A stretch of DNA of 64,000 nt from Sarcocystis neurona (Eukaryota; Apicomplexa; Conoidasida; Eucoccidiorida; Sarcocystidae), in the NCBI GenBank assembly GCA_000727475.1, contig KL647293.1, positions 349,216-413,215 on the forward strand, read 5' to 3'. Below are positions 36,496 through 47,200 of the stretch, one piece after another. The position numbers and the translations under genes are program-made. The notes beneath the pieces were generated by a model that was not told the DNA's origin, ran no database searches, and saw only the letters and a program-made list of their open reading frames with translations. How positions within the stretch are numbered: position 1 is the stretch's first letter; every line of letters starts with the position of its first letter.

Positions 36496-36797
36496 CCAAA
36501 TGAAGAAGGAGAAGACGCAGCAGCAGCAGCGGCGCATCCAGGTAGCGACGGTCGGTAGCTTGCCTTTGTAGCAGCACCACCGCTCTGACGTTCCGCGGAG
36601 AGCCTGCGCTCCCTTTTCAACTGTAGAAACTGCAGCGTCGTCTTCTATATAAAAGTCGGAGATTGCGTGTGTGAAGACATTCGTGCTTTTCTGACTACTT
36701 GGGTTTGCTGTGCTGCAGCTAGACACACATCTGTGTGTACATCTCTGTGTGTGTACTGGGTTGTATGAGGCTGTGGTGCGAGTGTTGTTGGCTGCAG

Positions 36798-38411
36798 GAA
36801 GCGGCAGACTGCTGCGGCGGCGCGTCTTCTCATCTGCTGCAAACAGAACCTGCAGAGCTGGCTAGAACAGATGCAGGAGAAGTGGCAGGGAGAGCCGCGG
36901 CGCAGGCGTACGTGCTGCAGCTGCTGCAGGACCCACACACATCGTCGCACGTTTGTATGGGTTGCGAGTGTGGGGAGGTGAGCGAGAACGGCGTCCAGTA
37001 CGCTCGTTTCAACAGCGACAGCAACAGCAGCAACGGTGGGGACGACGAAGAAGCAGGGAGGTGGGCGCGCAGCGGAGAGGATGAAGCACGCAGAGGGGAC
37101 AGTTGCGGCAGAAAGGATGTGTGGGGTATGAAGGAGAGACACAGGTACTCCCCCGGGAAGGAGCAAACTAATCTGGTTGAAGAGCAGTACTGCCGCCGCT
37201 CGGTTGGACTGCCTCGGAGACGGCGTCTCCGAGTCCCAGGGTCTTCTCCCTCGCCTGCGTCTTCCCATTCAAATTCTTCTTCTACCCTTTCCATTTCTTC
37301 TCCTTCTTGTCCTTCGTCGCCGTCGTATTCTACTGCTTTTCTCTCTTCTTCTTTGCCTGCCGCTTCTCCGGTGCTTCGTCTGCCTGCGGCAACGGGGGGA
37401 CGAGACGCGGCAGCTGCACCACCCCTGCCACTGCAGCAGCAGCAGCAGGAGGGAGAAGAAGAAAGGCAGGAAGGGCAAGTGCAGGAGGAGAAGCTGATCG
37501 ACGGCTCTGTTTGTGGGCTACATTCGGATGAGCAGACGTTTCGTTTTTCTGTTGCAGACGCAGATGCTGGAAGAAGTGAGCACCTGTTATATGGTGACGA
37601 CCCCAAGCAGTACGCCGGCGAGCGGCAGCGCTTCCGTGATGCAGAAGTGTTGCACCGGGAGCAGCCCGCAGCATTTGCTTCTCCTTTTTTAGTGAGTAAC
37701 AGCTGTAGGAGTTGCAGCACCAGGGTCACCGACAACGGAAGCGACAGCAGCAGCAAGAGAAGCAGCAGGAACAGTAGCAGTCGTATGAGTCGCGCGAGCA
37801 GCAGAGGAGAAGGAGGAGGAGCTGCGGCGTCTGGGCCGCCGTACATGGACGAAGAAGCAGCAGGTAGGGAGGACGAAGGGACAGCAGGAGACTCCGGTGG
37901 GGCAGGTCTAGGCGGTCTAGGAAGATCGAGACAAGAACGTTTTGTTGCGACGGCTGGTGGTGGCTTGGGTCGCAGACACGAGGAAGCCAGAGGCCGCGAC
38001 CAGGTAGAAACACCAGCAAGAGAGGCAGCAAGAGAATGGGGCACCGCTTGTGCTATTGCACAGCGCTCACGAATGACAGAAGCAACAGCGGAAGAAGGAG
38101 AAGCTGCAGCAGCTGTCATCACATCTGCGCAGACAAGAGAGCAAAGAGACAAAGCCACAGCAGCAGATGAGGGCACCAGACGAAGAGGCGGAAGCAGTGG
38201 AGCAAAATCAACAAGGAGGACAAGACAAGGAGCAGGAGTACCACCTGTTTCTTTTGTGAGAGGGACGAGGGGAACTCACCGAGAGTCGAGATATTTTCTC
38301 GGCCGCGGCGGCTGCTCCGGTGTGGGTTTCGACGACTTACTGCCTGAAGCGACCACGGTGCGGCCGCAGCAGAAGCAGCAGCACCAGCAGCAAGACAGAA
38401 GGCACAGGTAG
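36798..38411 (+). CDS. Low-complexity open frame, possible second exon of the J-domain gene
   Basis: An open frame of 537 codons follows a plausible acceptor (ttggctgcag, ending 36797) and ends with a TAG at 38409-38411. It is in phase 0, so it could be joined to the J-domain exon ending at 36045. It begins EAADCCGG, continues with an Ala/Leu-rich stretch containing HVCMGCECGE, and then is Ser/Gly/Glu/Arg-rich with Gln runs. No known domain is recognised. The opposite strand is also open over most of the length (448 codons), so composition alone could explain it. The + strand is preferred because CAG triplets read as Gln there, as in the supported genes. Confidence 0.4.
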   Translation, partial: EAADCCGGASSHLLQTEPAELARTDAGEVAGRAAAQAYVLQLLQDPHTSSHVCMGCECGEVSENGVQYARFNSDSNSSNGGDDEEAGRWARSGEDEARRGDSCGRKDVWGMKERHRYSPGKEQTNLVEEQYCRRSVGLPRRRRLRVPGSSPSPASSHSNSSSTLSISSPSCPSSPSYSTAFLSSSLPAASPVLRLPAATGGRDAAAAPPLPLQQQQQEGEEERQEGQVQEEKLIDGSVCGLHSDEQTFRFSVADADAGRSEHLLYGDDPKQYAGERQRFRDAEVLHREQPAAFASPFLVSNSCRSCSTRVTDNGSDSSSKRSSRNSSSRMSRASSRGEGGGAAASGPPYMDEEAAGREDEGTAGDSGGAGLGGLGRSRQERFVATAGGGLGRRHEEARGRDQVETPAREAAREWGTACAIAQRSRMTEATAEEGEAAAAVITSAQTREQRDKATAADEGTRRRGGSSGAKSTRRTRQGAGVPPVSFVRGTRGTHRESRYFLGRGGCSGVGFDDLLPEATTVRPQQKQQHQQQDRRHR

Positions 38412-41400
38412 CAAGGTATTTGCTGATGCGTGCAGCAAGATGGGAAGAAACAGCAGAAGGGGAGAGGTAAACAGTGGCGTGCAACACCAACAGCAGCAGT
38501 TAGAGTGTGCGGAAAAGCAGTATCAACGACAGCAGTCGAAACAACAGCACGAGAGGAGCCAGTGGCGTGGAAGCACGAGAAACAAATGGTATTGCAGGCC
38601 GCAGAAAGGGTTCGCTGCAGCTGCAGGGGGCCGATTACCGGTAACAGCACCTGCAGAGCCGCGTCAACGCTGGCAGCAGGGTAACGGTCAGTGAAAAGCG
38701 CTGCTGAGACAGTTTCCGCGGAGCTGGAAAGGTAGAGCGAAGTCATACATGGAGCTACCGCGTTCCATAATAGACTGTATTTACATATATATATATACAC
38801 GTACTGCTTTCCATGTGTGTGTACATGGATCCTCGTATATGTACGTGCGCTAACCACTACTGGGTTCGGATATTTCGCGCATGGTCAGGTCAAAAATGTT
38901 ATCTTTCTTTTATGCGGGTGCGCAGGTAGATTCACAAGTGCGTGCGTATTCGTGCATGTCTGTGTATCTTCTATATGCGTGCGCATCCAACGGCAGCCAA
39001 TAGACAGCAGCAGCAAATAGCTCTGCTGACTCAGTGTAGCAGTCCGCCTATTTGCTGAGGTAGGTCAACCGACACAAAGTTTCCCACTCACATATATATC
39101 TGTGACAATACTTGCGTAGATATGGAATGTGTTTTTGTGTCCAGGTGTACGCGTGTGTGTATGTAGACCAGCATATGCATATGTGTGTGTAGAGACAAAG
39201 GGATGCTTGAGACGGCGATGGCGGTGGGGTCTTTACTTACGGAGGTACACTCGCTGTGTGCATCCTTCTGCAGCTGGCAGCAGCTGGTGCGGTGCACCGC
39301 AGGCAGAAGCAGGCGCAGCTTGATTTGCTCGTGAAGCGTAGCATAACAGTGCAGCGCACCTGACAGAATACAATTTCCTTTACCAGATCATTGCGGACTG
39401 AATGTGGTGGCAGGTGACAAAAATCCTTGTCCTCTCGCTGTCTAAACATGGGTACCTGCTCTACGTGTCTTCGGAGGTGGTGCAGGGTTTTCAGTTCGCT
39501 CATAACGAACGACAGGCCGTGTCGCACGTAGCGTTACAGCATGTGCGGACACGCGAAGAATTTGTCTTATGTGCCCTCCTTCACAGACGCACATAGGACC
39601 GTACAGTCGCGCGCCTGCTTGCAGTCCTACGGCGGTTTGTCGATGTGTACTTGATGCTCACGTAGCGGGCGTTTCCGACTTTTATACGAAGGACAGGAAA
39701 ACTGCGCTTTCAGGTCGGCGGGTGAAGAAGAAGTTTTATTCGTTGGCAGGCAGGTGTGACACAAAGCACACCGGGATATCCTTCTTGGATCCCCGGTAGC
39801 ATTCACCCTTGCGCTTTCAGGTGTCAGCCAGTGCTGACTTTTTGTCACGCGTAGTGGGACGGAATCCGCTAAAAGCACCACCTGGGTGCAACAAGTAACA
39901 GGGAACACTCTCTTTACACGCTGAGGGTGCTGACATCAGGTCGTGTCCACTTGCGAAGTACTCTGACCATTTGTGAAGAAAAACATGATGTTGCAAAGGT
40001 TTGGTGCTCTGAAAGAAACGTTGTTTCACTTTGGGGCATCCTCCGCACGCGTCGCTCTCTCTTCATTGAGGGACCATGCAACTCTCTTCCGATATTTATA
40101 GTTGTCAGGCGATAGTACCGTCGGTGACGTACGAAGATGCCGGCTTCACAGAATTTTCTTGTCACAAAGGGGAGAATCTGCTAGGTTCACAGTGCGCAGA
40201 ATTGCGCACCTAGAGTTGTCTTTTTATGCGCTGAAAACGCCGTTCAACCGCAGAACACAGCCGGTCTTCGTCACGTAGAGCTACTGAAGGTGCGACAACT
40301 ACGGTGTCGTAAGGCGTAAGATGTAGAAAAATTGTACGTAAAAACCCCGCAGAGGCAGGTAACGCTCAGCGCGTTCTGTGCGTGCGCTCAGGCACACACG
40401 CTGGCAGAGCAGACACTCGTGTTATCAAACAAGGCAGGCGTTCATGAAGAGGGCTGTCACGGAGCTTTCAATAGATGATGTTCACAGCGGTAGAGGCCTC
40501 ACCTTCATCTCCGTTGCCTGCGTACGTGTTTCTCTTGCGAGACCTAATAAGAAAGCGCAGTTTGCGTGGACCACACCTCATAAACGAAGGATGAAGTAGC
40601 TCACAAGTTCAGTTTTTACGCGCGTGTGCAATTGATACAAACCCAGGATGCAGAGATTCACCTGAGTAAAATGCAAGCGACGCTGCGCCTATACGTCATT
40701 TACAAGTGAGAAAGCAACACAGCGCACTGCTAAGGGGATCTGTTACGAAACAGTTTTCCACTGCTGCACCACCGCGGGTATATGCGAGCAAGGAGAGGAC
40801 ACCGTTGCCGTGGCACGCAGACTTCCGCCTTCAAGCGAGAACTACCGTCTCGTTCGACTACCGTGGCTGTCGCGGCAGCTACATGTATTGCTCTCCTTCT
40901 GTGGTAGTGGATGACGATTTCCAGTCTTTACTCTGAACAGATGTGTGAATACAAAAGATAATGCGTCCGACTTTTCTATGCGCAAGCGTGTTTTGCACAG
41001 TTCTCTGGTCGCGTTCGTGGGAGGCGGTTCATTACTACAAGGAAAAACTGTGGTCGACATTTACAAAAATTTCCGTGTGTTGTTGTCCGTGTTCCTGTGA
41101 AGAAGCGCCGACTGCGTGTGGAGGCACTTGTTTGTACGCTAGTGCCTGCCTGTTAATAAAAGTTGCGTGTATATACGTGTATATATGTCTGTGTGCATGT
41201 AGCCGTCCACATGTGGATCGCAGTGGATAACCCACAGGCAGGGACCACGTTATACATCAGATTGACACCTGCTAAAGGGATTTCAGCGATTGCCCTACGT
41301 ATTGTCTTTCTGTGCTTCTTGCGGTCAGTGTAGTGCGCAGGGAGGTCGGCCCACGCAGAGAATGACCGGAGGTATCCACCGTGTGTAACTTCTCTGGAGT

Positions 41401-42059
41401 TCGTGTTTTCTGTGTGCAACTGGATATGAATTATTAGCACAAAAGGGTATGGTCTGGGAGCGTCGTAGGAAGCTTGGACTCCTGTACGGCGCTTCATTTG
41501 CTAACTGATGCGCAACAATTTTACAGAAGAACCACGTTTTTACCGTAAATATATTCATTCAGACGCTAACCTTACACGCACGTGAACAAGAAGGGCTACT
41601 TGATTGGGAGACGGGCTACAGGTAGACCTTACTGCGATATTAGTGGCTGGAGTAGAGCTTTTTTAGAGCCTTCTCAAGCTCCTGCTACGTGGGCAGATGG
41701 GCTAACTTGTGTGAATCCGGGCGAGACGTGCCTGAATAGGTCTCGCGTAGTGGAGAGGGTCGTGCTCATTTCTACAGGCTTCTTTCTAACGTTGATATTC
41801 TTCAGTGTTTGTATGCGTCCATGGTTGTATAGAATTATCCTGTACAGTGGGATATACCATTCGTGAAATGGGCACTTGTTGAAGAGACACGGGCATCCTC
41901 CGAGGTGCACACTTTATGCAGATGCACAAGCCTGTGCTCGCATTTACATACAGTTACACATAGGTACTCCCAGACATCTCTATACGCATTCCGTAAACGA
42001 ACCCATGCATACACAGATTAACATATGTGCACCCCCGTTGATGGTTGCGGCTTACCATT

Positions 42060-42169
42060 CCCACTGTGAGCAGGTATGTGCACATATACTTATATATATA
42101 TATAGGGGACGTCCCACTGTGAGCAGGTATGTGCACATATACTTATATATATACATATATAGGGGACGT
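42060..42169. repeat. Tandem duplication, 53-bp period
   Basis: Two adjacent copies begin with 'cccactgtgagcaggtatg' at 42060 and 42113. Each continues through a TATATA run to 'aggggacgtc'. The copies differ mainly in the length and a CA insertion of the TA run. Confidence 0.85.
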
Positions 42170-44177
42170 CAGGGGTGCAGGTGACGCAGTCGCGTATCGC
42201 ATAAGAAAAGTGTGCACCCTAAGCTTAGATGTTGGCTTAAAAGTTTAGTAGATTGCTCGATGGCACTACGCCAGCGCAATAGGATGATTTGCTGTGTCGC
42301 ACGTTTGGTTTGCAACTGCGTGGTCCCTCGTACGATGGCATTGTACCAGATCCGAAGAGCGATCCTCCGTGTCCTCCTCAGCGTCACTCGCGTCCTGCAT
42401 TCACGCATTGACAGCTCTCTCTCTGTATCTGTATACATGCTGGGTTATATTATATCTATATGTGCGCATGCGCTAGTAACGTTGACGCTGTGCCCTGTAC
42501 GCATACACTTATGTGCGTATTAGGAGGTTAGAAATGAGGCATGTGTTGGCTTCTTAATCTACAAAGATACACAGCCGGTGTAGCCCATGTACGTACTTAC
42601 AGGTCTGTATGTGGCGACAGACGTACGTGTATAGACACTATTGTGTTTATACCTGTATACATAATATACTTGAATACGTGTATGCGCCGCTCCTGCATAC
42701 ACTGCCGGAGTCCTTGGTGTCTGCTGTATATAGCCCTCCTCCAAGATGCCATGTACGCACGGGCGTGTGCACGTATAAAAGCATCTACATAGACGCACGG
42801 GAGGATGTGTACACACATACATGGCTCCGTGTGCAAGTATGTATATATGCCGTACACAATGTACATATTGGTACGACACGTATTTGGGTACGAATGTACG
42901 CATGGATGACAGTCATCCTGTTACGCTCATGCATACTTCTGACCACAAATGTAGGGGCATGTTTTGTTGTGTACTCTGTGTGTGCGTGTGTGTGTTACAC
43001 ATACATGCCTACACATATATGCAGGGGCACACACGACGGTTTTTCTTCTATGTGAGGGACGCTGCATACGCTCCTTCACACTTTTTTGACACTTGTGTTA
43101 TGTGTTAGCAGCAGCAAGACTCAGCCGCAGCCAGCAGAACGTGAAGTAGCACTAGCGCAGCAACACGAGCAGCGGCAACGTCGGCGGCGGCACCAAGGCA
43201 CGTAGGAGCGGCAACACTACCACCTGTCACACCACTAGTGGCAGGGCCAGCAAAGTTCACGTACGCGTCGGTATGGCCACGCTTAGTGCGGTGTGCCGTG
43301 CATTTAAAGAGGTGTGAGACCTTCCGAGTACGTAACCACCAGACGGGCTCGATGCTGACACGTCATTACCGTGCGCGATCTTTGCTCTATGGCAACCGTG
43401 GATGGAGCTTCCACATGGTTGTCACTCCCCTGAAGAAAAAACCATTTCACTTCGAGTTGCTGCGGCTGCTGCTGCCGCTGCTAATCGGCGATCAGTGCTG
43501 GCGCACGATCAGCGTCTGTACGTCGTCCTCCAACAACTACTACGCTGCTTCCACTGCTGCCGCTCCTTTTACCCGGTTGTAGTAAATTACAGCTCATCAA
43601 AATCGAGTGGTGTGGTACCTTTCTTGTGCCCACTCGCGGCTGCTTCCGGCGATCAGCTTTCAGGAGGCCCCCTACTGGCGTCGAGTATCATCGGCTCGGT
43701 ATTCGGGTTGCAGTTTGGTGCTGCTGCCGTGCGTTTCTCACCGCGCTGCAGTTCGTCGTAGTCCCCCCGCTATAATAGAGGGAAGCGAGCATGCGTCTGT
43801 GGTACCGCTTCTACGTAACATGTACCACGATCCTTCTGATACTCGATCTGCCGCATTTGTGCCACGGATGCGGTGTCAGCCACGTGCTGCCGTTGCGGTG
43901 CAGCCGCGTCAGGTTGGGAACGACTGCTCGACGGCGAGGGGGTTGCCGGTCTCTCCATTGCTGCCGCATGACTTGCTGCTGCCCGTCCTGCTCCTGCTAA
44001 AGTAGTTCTAGATGGTGCTGTTGCCACTGCACCGGCTGCCGCTGCAGCCACCACGGCTACGGAGCCGTGCTTCATCCCCCAGTGCGCCCCCTCCTCACAT
44101 GTATCAACGGTGTTGCTGGTAGCTGCGTCGACGACAGTCAACATCGCTGCTGCTACTCTGCTGTCCCCGTAGATCAT

Positions 44178-44222
44178 CTCTTTTTTGACGGAGTCTTGGT
44201 CCTCGATTTTCTCTTTTTTTGG
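44178..44222 (+). promoter_or_regulatory. Pyrimidine-rich tract upstream of RPL5
   Basis: Two T/C-rich runs (about 44178-44186 and 44205-44220) lie 40-85 bp before the RPL5 start codon. Pyrimidine tracts near the 5' end are common in ribosomal protein mRNAs, so this may mark the transcription start or 5' UTR. This is inference from position and composition only. Confidence 0.25.
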
Positions 44223-44261
44223 ACGTGGTCGCCCTGCTTCTATACCTGGAAGAGCGGCGCG

Positions 44262-47200
44262 ATGGCGTTCGTCAAGGCGTTGAAGAATAAAGCGTACTTC
44301 AAGCGCTACCAAGTCAAGTACCGGAGGAGGCGACGTAGGTCTTCGTCTACTGTAGTCCGAGGAGCAGCGGCAGGGACTTTTTAGCCAGATTTCGTGTCGC
44401 GGCTGTAGATCTGAAGAGGATCTGGCTTTAACGTTGCCACAGCAGAGGTGTCTGTGGTTGAACGTAGCCTTTTGTAAGTGGGGAGCGGTCCCTCCCCCGC
44501 GGTGGACGCGCACCCGTACAATACGCGTATACGCACCCCACCGCATTCTGCTGTTGCCCTCTCACCTTGCGGCGTAGAGATCTGGGGCCAGTATTGTTTG
44601 ACAGTGCGACTGCTTTGTTTTCTGTGCGTGTTGCCTTTTCACGGCTCGCTAAAAAGTTCTAGCCTGCATGCGTCGAAGGACAGGAGGATGCGACACCCTC
44701 TCCCCACAGCGGCTCAGGCGCCCTGACGTGCATCTGGTGTGCCGCGGCAGCAGATACAAAGAATGTGGTACAGGCGTAGAATTTCGATGCTTTCCCCTGA
44801 GTAGTTTCGTGATCTGTGGACAGTGTACTGCGTGGGGGTGCGGAAGAGTTCGTCTGTGACTCGTTTGGAGCGGGATCACTTGGTTGAATCGCTTCTCGCA
44901 CAACGTAGACGATGTGCGGCTAGGGAACTGTACTCTTCCTACGACGTGGAACCTGTGTACACCCGAAGCAGCAGAGATTTTTCGTGTCGCGTGCTGGCCT
45001 CCTTGGTGTTAATCAGCTGGATGTCGAGAGAGCGTTACATGTGTAGGCCAGCCTGCAAGCCCGGGTGTCGTACCACGGGTATGTGTAAGGGAAGAGATTC
45101 ATTCCCGTGTACGTGTATGCGGCGGTGTACACAAATGCGTACATGCATGGACAACACACTGTAACAAACACAAACGGATGTAGATAGGTTCCACTTGCTT
45201 GGACGACTACGTACGTGGGTCTCGTACGCCACGTATGACCTCTACTTGTTGATCTTCCCTCTACCCGTCTTTGTCGTATTCGGGACGAGCTGAGGTGTGC
45301 CAGCTGAACGGCCGGGTTTTTCTGTTGGCGGGAAGGCCGACCGACGGGGAGAATGTTGACAAACTGTAGTGCTTACGTCGGTGCGGACGTGATCGGTTCA
45401 CCTCACGTTAACGCAGGGGGAGTATACCTCTGTATGTATCTGCTCCTAGAAGTGTGCATGGTGGTAGTTGTGCGTCGACGTGAACGTGCGTGTGTTGCTA
45501 ATCCTGGGCTGCCGGTGGAGCCGTTGGTTTGTGTGTTGCGGCTGTTAACGCGAAGTGCGCATCTACAGTAGAACTGTTTTTCCTACGCCTGCAACAACCA
45601 GCGCCGCCTTTACTTTCCTTCTATTTCTGCGTCGCTCCACCTTTTTGCGTGAAGGACTGATGACCTTTTTCTCGGTCGAACGTGCTGTTGGGAGTGCTGT
45701 GTCCGTGCTAACGATGCGCCCCCCGTAGACAAGGGAGATTCTAATGCAGCTGCGTCCATGCGTGATGGCAGGTCGTTGCAGCACTCGCAGCAGTCGCTGC
45801 TGATGTGCGCGGCGACGCATGCCTCTGCTGCTGCCGTTGCTGCTTCGCGTCTCCCGAGATCACGCTTCGTTTGCTGCCGGTTCAAACCGATTGCTGCTGC
45901 TGGCGCTGCTGCTTCGGCGGCAGGCAGGCCTCTACAGTTTCAGTCGACCTGTCTGCGGCGACACTTCTCCTTGACACATTTATCTCGAGTCACACACGTA
46001 CAGCAGTGCGCGAAGGCCGGAAGGTCCAGGGAAGACCCCTTTTTCGCTGTCCCGTGCACCAGCGCGCAGGTGTTTCAGAACAGGACTGCTCGGAGGCGTG
46101 TGTGCGCATGTTGTTGTAGAAAAGAAGAGTAATTACACGGCGCAGTTTCTCTCTGCGTCTACGGGAGAAGTGAGACGTTGCGATCCACGTGTGGGTGCGA
46201 CACGGAAGTCAAATACGCGCTGGTGACAACTTTACAGGCGGGTAGAAGAAGAGGAAGTGCAGACCCACGACGTCTGTGTCCACAGAAACTGGGGGAGATG
46301 GTCGTGCGCGCTTGTAGCTGCACGAACGTGATGAACTTCGATGGGAGCGCCCACACCTGGGGGTGCCTGTGAAGGAGAAGAGGACGGGTGACCACTATGA
46401 ATGTGTTTTCTGAAACGTAGAAGGTGGCGTAGGGCCTGCGGGATGGGCAGGAGGGCTATGCATGTGCAGCACTGCTGTGCGTTGAAGACGCGCGGGATAA
46501 TTCGCGAACGGTGAGCGGAAGTTGCTTCTGTGGGGTTGTCCTCGTGGACACTGCGGCGACACGGGCGTTTGGGTAGCTGGAGTCTTGGTTTTGGCCGAAA
46601 CAAACTCCCCGTACCCTTCCATACACGTAAAATTACGTGTGTGTACAGCAGCGCATACATACACGGGCAGCTGCGAGAGCAGACACCCTGCTCTTGTGCG
46701 CGCGCGGGGTCGGTGACGCGCGCATAGCCAGCAACGTTTCTGGCAGGACGTCACCCCTGCGCAATACACATGTACATATGTGTGTACTTTTGTGAAGGTG
46801 GAACGTTGGGTCAGAAGTGCAGATGTCCAGGCCGCACGGCGTTCATGCTGTCTGTTTTCGTTCATTTTGCTGCGCTGCTCAGAGGGGAAGACAGACTACG
46901 CGGCTCGACGAGCGCTCGTGCTGCAAGATCGCAACAAGTACAACTCGCACAAACATCGGCTGGTCGTGCGATTAACGAACAAAAGAATTATCTGCCAGAT
47001 TGTCTACGCGACGTTGGAAGGGGACCGGGTGGTGTGCGCCGCTGAGTCGACGGAGTTGCCTCGTTATGGTGTCAAGCTGGGTCTGACGAACTACGCTGCG
47101 GCGTACTGTACCGGCTTGCTGCTGGCGCGGCGGCTGCTGCACCAGCTCGGGCTGAGTGAAGCGTTTGTGGGGCTGCAGACCCCTGCGGGCGAGGAATTTC

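Larger units (their letters stand above)
38412..44261. other. Intergenic stretch upstream of RPL5, no gene recognised
   Basis: 38412-38700 continues the CAG-rich sequence. 38900-42000 is plain sequence with only short frames. 42060-42169 is a tandem duplication, 42540-43060 is TA/TG/AC-rich, and 43100-44170 is CTG-rich. Short frames such as 43238-43582 (+) look protein-like in composition, but the frame does not continue and no family is recognised. The 3' part should contain the RPL5 promoter. Confidence 0.5.

Noticed and set aside
36830..38176. 448-codon - strand frame
   Set aside because: Leu/Ser/Pro-rich mirror of the + strand frame at 36798-38411, with no domain and no CAG-as-Gln signature.
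39870..39890. 13 nt identical in sense to conserved LSU rRNA (CGGAATCCGCTAA), possible - strand guide
   Set aside because: No D or D' box lies next to it; a 13-nt match to rRNA somewhere in 64 kb is expected by chance.
43770..44546. 258-codon - strand frame
   Set aside because: It overlaps RPL5 exon 1 and its upstream region antisense and resembles no protein; opened by CTG-rich sequence.
46328..46413. GTGATGA and CTGA 76 nt apart in RPL5 intron 1
   Set aside because: No terminal stem and no rRNA complementarity that I recognise, so not called a snoRNA.
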